From positions 1 to 52,559 of the forward strand of contig OMIV01000094.1 in assembly GCA_900299185.1 (NCBI GenBank): DNA of 52,559 nt, read 5' to 3'. Position 1 is the first letter of the stretch, and each line of letters starts with the position of its first letter. This document shows positions 44,963-52,559 of the stretch, one piece after another. Under the pieces are notes generated by a model. The model worked only from the letters and a program-made list of their open reading frames with translations, was not told where the DNA came from and searched no databases. Position numbers and translations under genes: made by a program. This DNA is from Planctomycetaceae bacterium (lineage in GTDB: Bacteria > Planctomycetota > Planctomycetia > Planctomycetales > Planctomycetaceae).

Positions 44963-45100
44963 CATTAAGCCCCTTCGGGGCTTTAGTAATCGCTCTCAAC
45001 ATTACCCAGGGCAGCGCTCCCGATGGTCGCTTGCCCTGGGCTAACTTCTGGCTGCCCCTTCGGGGCGAAATACCAAGACTGAAGTCTGACGACTTCAGCT
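44963..45100. repeat. Cluster of four palindromes (intergenic repeat)
   Basis: In order: AAGCCCCTTCGGGGCTT (44967-44983), CCCAGGGCA with TTGCCCTGGG (45005-45040), GCCCCTTCGGGGC (45054-45066) and CTGAAGTC-TGAC-GACTTCAG (45079-45098). The close packing suggests a composite repetitive element of the kind scattered in planctomycete genomes rather than a terminator. Confidence 0.75.
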
Positions 45101-45153
45101 ACGGTTCGGTCGGAGACTTCCTAACGACTCGGTGCGATTGCATTGCCGCTGTG

Positions 45154-46413
45154 TCATAAAACATCCACCGTCGCCGCTTGCTCAACGGCTTCACAAGCTC
45201 GTTCTCCGATGGCCGACCAGTCGTATTGAGCGAGCGCCAATTGACGGCCTCGTTCGGCGAACTCGGCAGCAAGCTGCGGAGCGGAGAGCGCGTCGAGAGC
45301 GGCTTGTACAAACTTGTCGCGATCAGCGATCCACAACTCGCGACCGTGCTGGCAGTCGATGCCTTCACAACCGACAGGAGTGCTGACGACCGGCAAGCCA
45401 GCCGCGAACGCTTCCAAGATCTTCAATCGCGTACCGCCGCCGGAATCAAGAGCCACCGTCAACAAGGTAGCCTCGGCCAGATACACGCCGACGTCAGGCA
45501 CGTTGGCATGCACCTCAACTCCGGGGAGATCGCGCAGCGCGAGAACCTCGGGACCGGGATTGCGTCCCACTAACTTCAACACCGCGTCTGGATGTTGTTG
45601 CCGCACGACCGGAATCACTTCGCAAGCCAAGAAGTCGGCAGCTTTTGCATTGGGCTGCCACGACAACGCGCCGAGATACAGCAGCACGGGACGGTCGGCC
45701 TTCCGGCCAACTGGCAGATGTGAATACGCCGAGCAGTCGACTCCATTGGGCACCAGATGCACGTGTTGATTGCCCAATGCGGCGAACTCGGATTGCTCTT
45801 CCGCCGAGACCGTCATCAATGCCGCCGACTGCCGCGCTATGGATCGTTCGACTCGTTCGAGCAACTTGGCTTCACGCCACAAGTACCAGTGTGCCAGCCC
45901 TCTTCGTTCGTCGGCCACGCGGGCCGTCAACTTGGAATACACGTTGTGCAAGTCGGTGATGATCGTCGCACGCGGGAACAACGGTCGGAAGGCGAACGGA
46001 TCAACGTGATCGAGGTAGACCACGTCGGGAGAGTCATGTCGCAACTCTTCCATCACAGCCGCTCGAACCGCCGGACGATTGTGGCGATGGAACATGACAT
46101 AGGGTTCGAACTTCAGCGCCGCCTTCGCGATGCGACGAATCTCGGCCAGCTTCGTGCGCGGCGGATTAACGGCCGGTCGCACGTTGATGCCGTGCTCATG
46201 CAAGACCTTCACGCCGGCGTCATCAGCGGCATCGACACCGGCAATCAGTCGCACGTCGAATCGTTTGGCGAGCGACTTCATCAGATGAAAGGTTCGCAAA
46301 TGCCCGCCGGTATTGAGCGGCCACGGCAGCTCGCTGGTGATCGCCAACAGCTTGAGCTTGCGGCCCAGCATAGCTGGCTTCGTGAGCGTTGTTGGTTCGA
46401 GTGTCAGATTCAT
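45154..46413 (-). CDS. GT4 family glycosyltransferase
   Basis: The 419-residue protein begins MNLTLEPTTLTKPAMLGRKL and enters a GT-B N-terminal domain with LPWPLNTGGHLRTFHLMKSL, the form typical of exopolysaccharide glycosyltransferases. The C-terminal donor domain has VLLYLGALSWQPNAKAADFL and TRLKILEAFAAGLPVVSTPVG with the usual Glu. It belongs to the same minus-strand cluster as the two other GT4 genes, the asparagine synthetase and the acyltransferase, which supports a role in exopolysaccharide assembly. Confidence 0.9.
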   Translation of the reverse strand: MNLTLEPTTLTKPAMLGRKLKLLAITSELPWPLNTGGHLRTFHLMKSLAKRFDVRLIAGVDAADDAGVKVLHEHGINVRPAVNPPRTKLAEIRRIAKAALKFEPYVMFHRHNRPAVRAAVMEELRHDSPDVVYLDHVDPFAFRPLFPRATIITDLHNVYSKLTARVADERRGLAHWYLWREAKLLERVERSIARQSAALMTVSAEEQSEFAALGNQHVHLVPNGVDCSAYSHLPVGRKADRPVLLYLGALSWQPNAKAADFLACEVIPVVRQQHPDAVLKLVGRNPGPEVLALRDLPGVEVHANVPDVGVYLAEATLLTVALDSGGGTRLKILEAFAAGLPVVSTPVGCEGIDCQHGRELWIADRDKFVQAALDALSAPQLAAEFAERGRQLALAQYDWSAIGERACEAVEQAATVDVL

Positions 46414-46468
46414 GAAGAGGTCTTTCGCAGACGAGTAACATGCAGATGCGTATTGAAAGCCGTGTCTC

Positions 46469-46558
46469 CGGGTGGCACGTCCTGACCATCGGGAAGGGCG
46501 TGGCTTTCTTGTGATAATGCTTCACGGCCATCGCTAAACGCTCTGGGCGTGCCACCCG
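46469..46558. repeat. 90-bp element with terminal inverted repeats
   Basis: CGGGTGGCACG (46469-46479) and CGTGCCACCCG (46548-46558) are perfect inverted repeats at the ends of a 90-bp intergenic segment, which could fold as one hairpin or be a small mobile repeat. Confidence 0.7.
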
Positions 46559-46591
46559 AAACTTTGGCTGAGTCGAAGATTCGAGCTTCCG

Positions 46592-47863
46592 TCAGTGCGG
46601 ACTTCGCGTGAGTGACGCCGCTGGTGAGGAGTCTTCTCGCGATGGCCGAACTTCACGCTCCAGTTGATTTAATGAGAGTGCGTTGTGCCGCGGACTTGAG
46701 GGCTCCGTCGCAGCCGGAGTACTCAAGGCAATTGAACGCTGACCAAGCAAGCTGTCGTAGACGGCGGAGTACTCGGCCAGCATTCGATCGAGTGAAAACA
46801 GTTCGTGTGCGCGAGCCGCTCCGGCCAATCCGAACTGACGCCGTTGAAGCGAGTCACGTTGCAGTGATTCCAGATGCGAGGCGAGTTGGTTGTCGTCTTG
46901 AGCCGGTGCCAGCCAACCGGTTTCGCCATGCAGGACGACTTCGGCGCATCCGCCAACATCCGTCGCCACGATCGGCAGCGCGGCCGACATTGCTTCGATA
47001 AACGTCAGCGGGATGCCTTCACTGATGCTCGACAATAAGAACACATCTGCCGCCGCCATCAGCCTCGGCACGTCGCGTCGAGCACCGAGCAAAACCACTC
47101 GTTGAGCCAAACCGTGACTGCTCACGAAGTCCTCGATCTTCGAGCGTTCTTCGCCATCACCGGCCAGCACCAACTTCGCGGGTATGCCTCGCGCGGCGAG
47201 ACGTTCAATCGCTCTTAAAGCCGTGAGATGATCCTTCAGCGGATTAAGTCGCGCGACCTGCAGAACGACAAACTCATTCGCAGTCAGGCCAAGCTCGCGA
47301 CGAACTTCGGTTCGCAACGCTTCGTGCTGCGCGACCGCCGCGAAGGGAGCGAGATCAACACCGTTGTAGATGCACTCGACTCGATGTTCGGGCAAGCCTT
47401 CGTTCGCAATCAACGCCGCGCTGACGGCATGGCCGACTCCGAAGAAGCGATCGTCTTGGCGAATGAGCGAACGATTGAAGAGCACTCGCTTGCTGCTGCG
47501 TTGATCGGGGTAATGCCGACCATGCTCGGTAAAGACGATTGGCGGTCGTCGGTACGAGAGACGCCCCAGCAATGCTTGGAAGAACGGCGTGTATTGGTGA
47601 GCGTGAGTCACAGCCACTCGCTCTTCACGCTGAAACTTCGCCAGCCGAAACGCGCAGCGCCAGTCGAGCCCCGGTTGCCGATTGAGTACTTCAACTCGGA
47701 AGCCCTCGCGCACCAACTGCTTACCGAACGTCCCCAAGCTGTCGAGGCACGCAAACACAAAGCGATAGCGATCGCTCAAGCGTCGCGCGATCTCAGCCGC
47801 GAGGACTTCAGCGCCTCCGATGCCGAGGCTATGCAGAACTTGGCAAACAGTTGGTCGAGTCAT
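46592..47863 (-). CDS. GT4 family glycosyltransferase
   Basis: The 423-residue protein starts MTRPTVCQVLHSLGIGGAEV, the glycine-rich acceptor-domain loop of GT4 enzymes. The donor domain has VLQVARLNPLKDHLTALRAI, KLVLAGDGEERSKIEDF, VFLLSSISEGIPLTFIEAMS and the E-x7-E pair, as in typical retaining GT-B enzymes. The C-terminal extension (about 370-423) is Ser/Pro-rich and variable. It lies in the polysaccharide cluster, separated from its neighbours by repeat elements. Confidence 0.9.
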   Translation of the reverse strand: MTRPTVCQVLHSLGIGGAEVLAAEIARRLSDRYRFVFACLDSLGTFGKQLVREGFRVEVLNRQPGLDWRCAFRLAKFQREERVAVTHAHQYTPFFQALLGRLSYRRPPIVFTEHGRHYPDQRSSKRVLFNRSLIRQDDRFFGVGHAVSAALIANEGLPEHRVECIYNGVDLAPFAAVAQHEALRTEVRRELGLTANEFVVLQVARLNPLKDHLTALRAIERLAARGIPAKLVLAGDGEERSKIEDFVSSHGLAQRVVLLGARRDVPRLMAAADVFLLSSISEGIPLTFIEAMSAALPIVATDVGGCAEVVLHGETGWLAPAQDDNQLASHLESLQRDSLQRRQFGLAGAARAHELFSLDRMLAEYSAVYDSLLGQRSIALSTPAATEPSSPRHNALSLNQLEREVRPSREDSSPAASLTRSPH

Positions 47864-47942
47864 CTGGAAGTCGCGGCTGTGCCGCCTTTCTGCGTTCGGA
47901 CTTTGGTTCCCAGGTGGAGCCTAGGAGCGAGTCGAGATTTGC

Positions 47943-48112
47943 TTTCCCTCGCCCGTCTGGGGAGAGGGGTTAGGGGTGCGGAGCTGCCACTGGTGGGCAG
48001 CCTTCAGGAATCAAGCAGGCGATGGATGGTTCCGAATTTTGTCTTGGTCTCGCAGTCTGTCCTTGGTTGCCCCTCACCCCCGGCCCCTCTCCCCAGGGGG
48101 GGCGAGGGGAGA
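47943..48112. repeat. Large imperfect inverted repeat, G/C-rich
   Basis: The segment at 47943-47981 (CTCGCCCGTCTGGGGAGAGG and following) is nearly complementary to 48070-48112 (CCTCTCCCCAGGGGGGGCGA). The arms are separated by about 90 bases. This resembles the GGGAGAGGG-type intergenic repeats seen in Planctomycetota. Confidence 0.75.
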
Positions 48113-48143
48113 GTTGGTGTCAGACGGTGAGCGTGCTTCAGGT

Positions 48144-50120
48144 TCAACATTCGACGGAGATCTGCGGAGCGATGGCTCCCAGCGGTGGGGTGGTGACATT
48201 GATCACCGGCGGTGCTTCCGGCTCGGGTACAGACTCTTTCAAGTAGCGATCAGCCCAGCAGGACAGGGACAGCAATTGCCACAGCGTTGTGCCATGACGA
48301 CCGGCTCCTTGCCGATGCGTGGCCAACATCCTCGCTGCTTGTTGTTGATTGATGAGCGGTGCCACAGCCGCGTTAGGCGACAGCACAACCTCTTCGAACA
48401 ACGGTTGCAGCGGTCCTCTCAACCAGCCATCCACGGGGATCTCAAAACCCTGCTTGGGACGATTGAGGATCGACTCGGGCAACATTCGTTTGGAGATCTG
48501 ACGCAGCAACCATTTGGTTTCGCCGTTGTGGATCTTCAGGTTCGACGGCATGCGAGCACACAGTTCGAGGAACTCGTGATCGAGCAGTGGCGGTCTCACC
48601 TCCAAACCTTGAGCCATGCTGGCGCGATCGACCCTCACGAGGTAATCGTCCGGCAACAGGGTCGCCATGTCGGATGCGATCATGCCGGACAGCGGATCGC
48701 CGCCACCTCGACGATAAGCATCCGACGCCGAACGTCCCGAGTTATGGTCGCCGATCGCGTCTTGCAGATCGGCCGAGATCAATCGCGATCGCCACGGTTG
48801 GCGGCACAGATTGAGCGTGTTCGCATAAGCGTCGTCGGCATCCAAAGACAGATTGGTAAACAGCGTCTTGAGTCGCAGAGGTCTCGGCAGCCAATCGGCC
48901 TTTGGCCAGAACGCCGCCAAAGTGCCCAGCACCAGTTCGCGTACTGGCTCGGGAATGCGGCTGCGCAGGGCCGCTTCCTTGAGGTCATGCTGATAACGCG
49001 AGTAACCGCCGAGTGCTTCGTCGCCGCCGTCTCCCGACAGCACGACTTTCACGTGCTTGGCCGCCAACTGCGAAACGAGATACGTCGGAATCGCCGACGA
49101 GTCCGCGAAGGGCTCGTCGTAGTACTTCATGAGTTCGGGCAGCAGCCAAGCGGTATCTGCCGAGATGACTTCCTCAACGTGTTCCGTCCCGAAGTGCTCG
49201 GCCACTTGGCGAGCATACGGCAGTTCGTTGAAGCGCGATTCCTTAAAGCCGATGGAGAAAGTCTGCAGCGGCACTCGCGCCGATTCGAAGGCCAATCCGG
49301 TCACGACACTCGAATCCATGCCGCCGCTGAGGAACGATCCCACGGGCACGTCAGCAACCATGTGAATGCGCACGGTCTCGCGCAGCTTGTCGTAAACCGC
49401 ATGTTCCCAGTCTTCGACGGTGAGTCGCTGATCGACATCAAATCGCAGCCGCCAATAAGTGTCGCGCCGCGCGGTCCAAGTGCCGACATCCAACGTCAGT
49501 GACTGCCCCGGCCCTAACTTCTCGATGCCTTTGAAGACACAACGAGTCCCCGGCACCGTGCCGTAGTGGAAGAATTCATCCAGCGCCAGCGGATCGAGAT
49601 TGCGCTGCGTGCCGGGATGAGCCAAGATCGTTTTGAGTTCCGAGCCGAAGAGCAGCTTCTCGCCGTCGATCTTCACGAACAGCGGCTTAATGCCAACTCG
49701 ATCACGAGCCATAAAGACCCGGCGTTTGCGAGCGTCCCAGATGCAAAACGCAAACATGCCTCGCAGATGCTTCAAGCAATCTCCGCCGAACTCTTCATAG
49801 AGATGCACGATGACTTCAGTGTCGGAGTGCGTCTGAAAATGATGGCCGCGTTTGACGAGCTGCTGACGAAGGCTTTGATAGTTGTAGATCTCGCCGTTGA
49901 AGACGATCTGCACCGAGCCGTCTTCATTACCAAGCGGTTGCTTGCCGCCTTCCAAGTCGATGATCGACAGTCGCCGGTGCGCCAGCCCGACACCAGGTTA
50001 CAGATAAAAGCCTTCGGCGTCTGGGCCGCGATGAGCGATCGCATCGGCCTGAGCTTTCAACACAGCTCGGTCGACTGGTCGATTCAAATCGCGATAGACG
50101 ATGCCGGTGATGCCGCACAT
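48144..50120 (-). pseudogene. asnB: Asparagine synthetase (glutamine-hydrolysing), interrupted by an early stop
   Basis: From ATG 50120 the protein reads MCGITGIVYRDL, with the N-terminal nucleophile Cys2 of glutamine amidotransferases, followed by AIAHRGPDAEGFYL. The next codon (49998-50000) is TAA, where E or Q is normal, and the frame continues as PGVGLAHRRLSIIDL without change of phase. The rest is complete: FNGEIYNY, ARDRVGIKPLF, the ATP-pyrophosphatase loop SFLSGGMDSSVV and SGDGGDEALGGYSRY. The full length would be 658 residues, the size of cluster-associated AsnB proteins. A restart at TTG 49955 would give 603 residues without Cys2, leaving only ammonia-dependent synthesis. Confidence 0.88.
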
Positions 50121-50187
50121 GGTGGGGAGTCCGAGGGGAAGAGTTTGTTCGGAGTTCTGGGTGCTTGGTGAGTCGTTCTTGGTTCTT

Positions 50188-50245
50188 GGTCAGTGGTCCG
50201 TCGTCAGTGGTCAGTGGCAAGCAACGGACCACGGACTACTGAAAA
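50188..50245. repeat. GTCAGTGGTC-type short repeat
   Basis: A series of GTCAGTGG / GTCCGTCGTC units followed by complementary ACGGACCACGGACTAC, able to fold. A related set lies at 50906-50978 on the other side of the acyltransferase gene. Confidence 0.7.
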
Positions 50246-50262
50246 CGGACAATTGACCAACC

Positions 50263-50901
50263 TCAAAACACCTCGATCAATTGCTCGGCCAACTTCAGTC
50301 GGTCGTCGGGTGTGTTGGGTTCGTTGCGAAAGCGGATAACTCGAGCCGGAACACCGACCGCGATGGCGTAGTCCGGAATGGGTTTCGTCACGACGGCACC
50401 GGCACCGATCACGCAATGCTCGCCAATGTTGGCGCAGATCGTTGATCGTTCGCCGATCCACGAATCGCGACCGATGGAGACTCGTTCGAAGGTCCCTGGT
50501 TGTTCGCGAATTGGCACATCTAGTCGCGCGATGCCGTGTTGGCTACTGCCATTCATGATCGAGACATGCGATGCAATCAAAACGTCATCGCCCACATCAA
50601 TGGCTCCCAGCGAGCAGTACGCACCGACATAAACGCTGCGGCCAAGGCTGGCGCTGGGATGAGAGATCAACGTGCCGAACGTCAAACAGGCTCCGTCGCC
50701 GCAACGAGGCAGGACGAGCTTGTAGAACGCGCGTCGCAAATAAACGCCGGTCAGACCAGGGATGAGACTGAAGAACTGCGACCATCCCGGAAACGCTTTG
50801 TCTGCTCCCAGAACTGCGATGCCGAGCCAACACAGCAGCGCCGCCGGAAGCACGATCGCTTTCGCCAGCAAGTCGATGATGAGTTTGAGAACTGATTTCA
50901 T
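50263..50901 (-). CDS. Hexapeptide-repeat acyltransferase
   Basis: The 212-residue protein has an N-terminal membrane-associated segment (IVLPAALLCWLGIAVLG) and then left-handed beta-helix hexapeptide repeats from about residue 70 (LTFGTLISHPSASLGRSVYV, IGRDSWIGERSTICANIGEH, CVIGAGAVVTKPIPDYAIAV) ending in GVPARVI. The catalytic His of SSQHGIARL is in the usual loop. Such proteins O-acetylate sugars. Its place between asnB and a GT4 gene suggests modification of the same polysaccharide. Similar repeats border it on both sides. Confidence 0.9.
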   Translation of the reverse strand: MKSVLKLIIDLLAKAIVLPAALLCWLGIAVLGADKAFPGWSQFFSLIPGLTGVYLRRAFYKLVLPRCGDGACLTFGTLISHPSASLGRSVYVGAYCSLGAIDVGDDVLIASHVSIMNGSSQHGIARLDVPIREQPGTFERVSIGRDSWIGERSTICANIGEHCVIGAGAVVTKPIPDYAIAVGVPARVIRFRNEPNTPDDRLKLAEQLIEVF

Positions 50902-50905
50902 GGTG

Positions 50906-50978
50906 ATTGGTCCGTGGTCCGTGGTCAGTAGTCCTTGGTTCGTTGCAACGGACTAATGACTAAGGACCAAGGACTTCT
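50906..50978. repeat. GTCCGTGGTC-type short repeat, reaching into the GT4 gene
   Basis: GTCCGTGGTCCGTGGTCAG, then TCCTTGGTTCGTTGCAACGG and ACTAATGACTAAGGACCAAGG. The end of the repeat forms the last codons (KSLVLSH) of the glycosyltransferase gene. Confidence 0.7.
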
Positions 50979-52212
50979 TCTCCGGCTTCGATCCGTGTTT
51001 GGTTCGCTCAGTCCGTTCGTCTCTGTCATGCACTCCAAACATTCCTTTTGCCTGCCGAGCCAGCACTTCCCAATCGAATTGTTCTTCCACCCACGCCCGC
51101 GCAGCCTTGCCCATCGCGGCGAGTCGAGCTGGGTTGCTCAGCAGTTGAATCAACAACGCCGCGAGTTCATCGGGCTCATCGCACGGAACGACGTAACCGG
51201 TCTCGCCTTGATGCATGGTCTCGGCAGTACCGCCCGATGCTCCCGCCACAACGGGTGTGCCACAGGCTTGAGCTTCGAGCAGCACCATGCCGAAGCCTTC
51301 GATGTCGGTGCCTATTTGCCGATTCGCGAGCACGAATAAGTCCGCTTGCTGGTAGCTCTGCTTCAGCTCTTCATCGCTGACTTTGCCCATGAAGAGCACA
51401 TGGTCTTGCTGCCCTTCAGCGATGGTCAGAGCTTTCAAAGACTCGCGTTCTTCACCATCGCCGATGATCGCAAACAGCACGTCAGGGATCGCTTGGCGAA
51501 TCGTCGCGAGGGCTCGGATCACCATGTCCTGCCCTTTGCGTTTTTGAAGTCGGCCCGCAGTGACGATCACAGGTCGTCCACCCCAGCCGAGTTGATCGCG
51601 AATCTCGCGCGACTTTGGCACCGGCACGAAGTAATTCGTATCACACCCCGGATGCAGCAACTGCACGCGCTCCGCAGGCACTCCCCATTGGTCGCGCACG
51701 ATGCGAGCACTGTTGCGACTGTTGGCGATCACTCGATCGACATTCTTAAGCACCAGCTTGGTCATCAGTCGCAGTTGGCGACTGGAAAGCACGCCGTCGG
51801 CCGCGCCCGATGACGCTGCGTTGGCATCTTCTCCATGCACATAGCAGTCGTAAGGAATGCCATAGAGTTGCTTGAGTCCCAGGGCGATCCAACCACATGG
51901 CACGCACCGACCGGCATGAATTCTCTCAATGCCTCGATCTTTGACGACGTGGGCCACCGACCAGAAAGCTCGCCAGTATGCCGCCAAGCAAGACGGCGAA
52001 GTCATACCCCAATCTGTGAGTGTCAAAGGCAATCGCACGACATCGAGATTGTGAGTTCGATCCAGTTCAGATGCTGTTGGCCCGTGGCTAGCTGCGATCG
52101 TGAACTGTGACCTCGGCATGCGACGATAGATCTCCCAAAACCAACGGCCACTGCCGCCAGTCATTGGTGGGAAGATTTCTGACAGCAACAACGTGCGCGG
52201 CGAATACGTCAT
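50953..52212 (-). CDS. GT4 family glycosyltransferase
   Basis: ATG 52212 (MTYSPRTLLLSEIFPP) is preferred because the upstream 31 codons have no family sequence. The 419-residue protein has the glycine-rich loop FPPMTGGSGRWFWEIYRRMP, donor domain VIVTAGRLQKRKGQDMVIRAL, LFAIIGDGEERESLKAL and EGFGMVLLEAQACGTPVVAG, all typical of GT4 enzymes. Its last residues (KPEKKSLVLSH) are encoded by a short intergenic-type repeat. It is the first gene of the visible minus-strand polysaccharide cluster. Confidence 0.9.
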   Translation of the reverse strand: MTYSPRTLLLSEIFPPMTGGSGRWFWEIYRRMPRSQFTIAASHGPTASELDRTHNLDVVRLPLTLTDWGMTSPSCLAAYWRAFWSVAHVVKDRGIERIHAGRCVPCGWIALGLKQLYGIPYDCYVHGEDANAASSGAADGVLSSRQLRLMTKLVLKNVDRVIANSRNSARIVRDQWGVPAERVQLLHPGCDTNYFVPVPKSREIRDQLGWGGRPVIVTAGRLQKRKGQDMVIRALATIRQAIPDVLFAIIGDGEERESLKALTIAEGQQDHVLFMGKVSDEELKQSYQQADLFVLANRQIGTDIEGFGMVLLEAQACGTPVVAGASGGTAETMHQGETGYVVPCDEPDELAALLIQLLSNPARLAAMGKAARAWVEEQFDWEVLARQAKGMFGVHDRDERTERTKHGSKPEKKSLVLSH

Positions 52213-52452
52213 AGGTGCGAATCCAAGGACCGTGAGACGTCGTCTCGAATCTCTGAGTGACGGAAGTCGCAAAGGCACCTCGGCTGGACTCGCCGCAGAA
52301 AGCACGAAGCGAGTTCACGACTCGGAACGAGGCCACTCTGCCGGGAGGCAACCGGATGCATCGAAAGAATGGCACGCCGCAAATGACCGGAAGGCCGCGT
52401 CAGCGGAACTTGGCTCAGATTCCGAGCGATGTCTCAGCGACGATCGGCCTAG

Positions 52453-52469
52453 GAGCCTGTCCGAGTAGG
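52453..52469. repeat. Probable terminal inverted repeat of an insertion sequence
   Basis: GAGCCTGTCCGAGTAGG lies about 40 bases beyond the stop codon of the transposase fragment, as expected for the end of an IS. The other end is beyond the window. Confidence 0.5.
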
Positions 52470-52506
52470 TTGATATTGGCGGACATTTTGTCGGGGCGGG
52501 GGCCGG

Positions 52507-52559
52507 TTAGGCCGTTTGGGCGCGGAACAGTTTCAGCAGGTTGTGCGTTAGGCAGATGA
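52507..52559 (-). CDS. C-terminal end of an IS transposase, cut by the window edge
   Basis: On the minus strand the last 17 codons read ICLTHNLLKLFRAQTA and a TAA stop (52507-52509). The THNLLKLFR form is typical of the C-terminus of DDE transposases of the IS1182/IS5 kind, where the family can be named only loosely from so few residues. The open frame continues to the right edge. Confidence 0.6.
   Translation of the reverse strand, partial: ICLTHNLLKLFRAQTA

Noticed and set aside
47976-49502. 508-residue open frame antisense to asnB
   Set aside because: Sense strand encodes the full asparagine synthetase body; the antisense has no motif.
1-52559. CRISPR arrays, tRNA or rRNA genes
   Set aside because: No regularly spaced repeat with unique spacers and no cloverleaf or rRNA-like sequence was seen in the window.

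Overview
The window comes from a member of the Planctomycetota, probably order Planctomycetales. The evidence is a cysteine-rich YTV-type cell-wall protein, two sulfatases, a DUF1080 fusion protein, a DUF58/transglutaminase pair, and a pseudopilin operon of the style seen in that phylum. No rRNA, tRNA or CRISPR array was seen. Most genes have Shine-Dalgarno-like sequences, and several use GTG or TTG starts. Region 1 (1-17344, all minus strand) is one long type II secretion / type IV pilus-like operon. In transcription order it encodes a GspE/PilB ATPase, a PilT-type ATPase, a second GspE/PilB ATPase, the GspF/PilC platform protein, a GspG-like pseudopilin, four more pseudopilin-class proteins (one GspH-like, one PilV/GspI-like, one GspJ-like that is split by a frameshift), and a very large GspK-like protein that runs off the left edge. 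No secretin is present, so the operon probably continues to the left. The striking property is that nearly all the minor pseudopilins carry 12-residue canonical EF-hand calcium loops (D-x-N-x-N-G-x-L-D-x-G-E), often joined end to end with no helices between them. Region 2 (17.8-21.7 kb) holds a small lipoprotein, the YTV wall protein with its terminator, an exonuclease/endonuclease/phosphatase-family protein and a DUF3467 protein. Region 3 (22.2-29.9 kb) holds a double-GAF/HlyD membrane-fusion protein, a TgpA-like transglutaminase overlapping a DUF58 protein, and a secreted M28 peptidase. Region 4 (29.9-43.7 kb) is a mixed metabolic stretch: a 3'-end fossil of a sulfatase lying in a direct repeat, a zinc-ribbon membrane protein, sulfatase 1, mannose-6-phosphate isomerase, small membrane and hypothetical proteins, sulfatase 2, a glycosyltransferase, DUF4058, a DUF1080 plus sugar-dehydrogenase-fold fusion, a coupled small protein with a decayed HNH endonuclease, a fumarylacetoacetase-family enzyme and a double-domain universal stress protein. 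Region 5 (43.8-52.2 kb, minus strand) is an exopolysaccharide-type cluster: a flippase-like/LPG-synthase-type membrane protein, three GT4 glycosyltransferases, a hexapeptide acyltransferase, and an asparagine synthetase interrupted by an in-frame TAA at codon 41. Its intergenic gaps are filled with several different palindromic or short repeats. The right edge shows the end of an insertion sequence. Three genes carry frame lesions (GspJ-like, HNH endonuclease, asparagine synthetase). Each is explained by one or two single-base changes, so either real decay or base-calling error must be considered.
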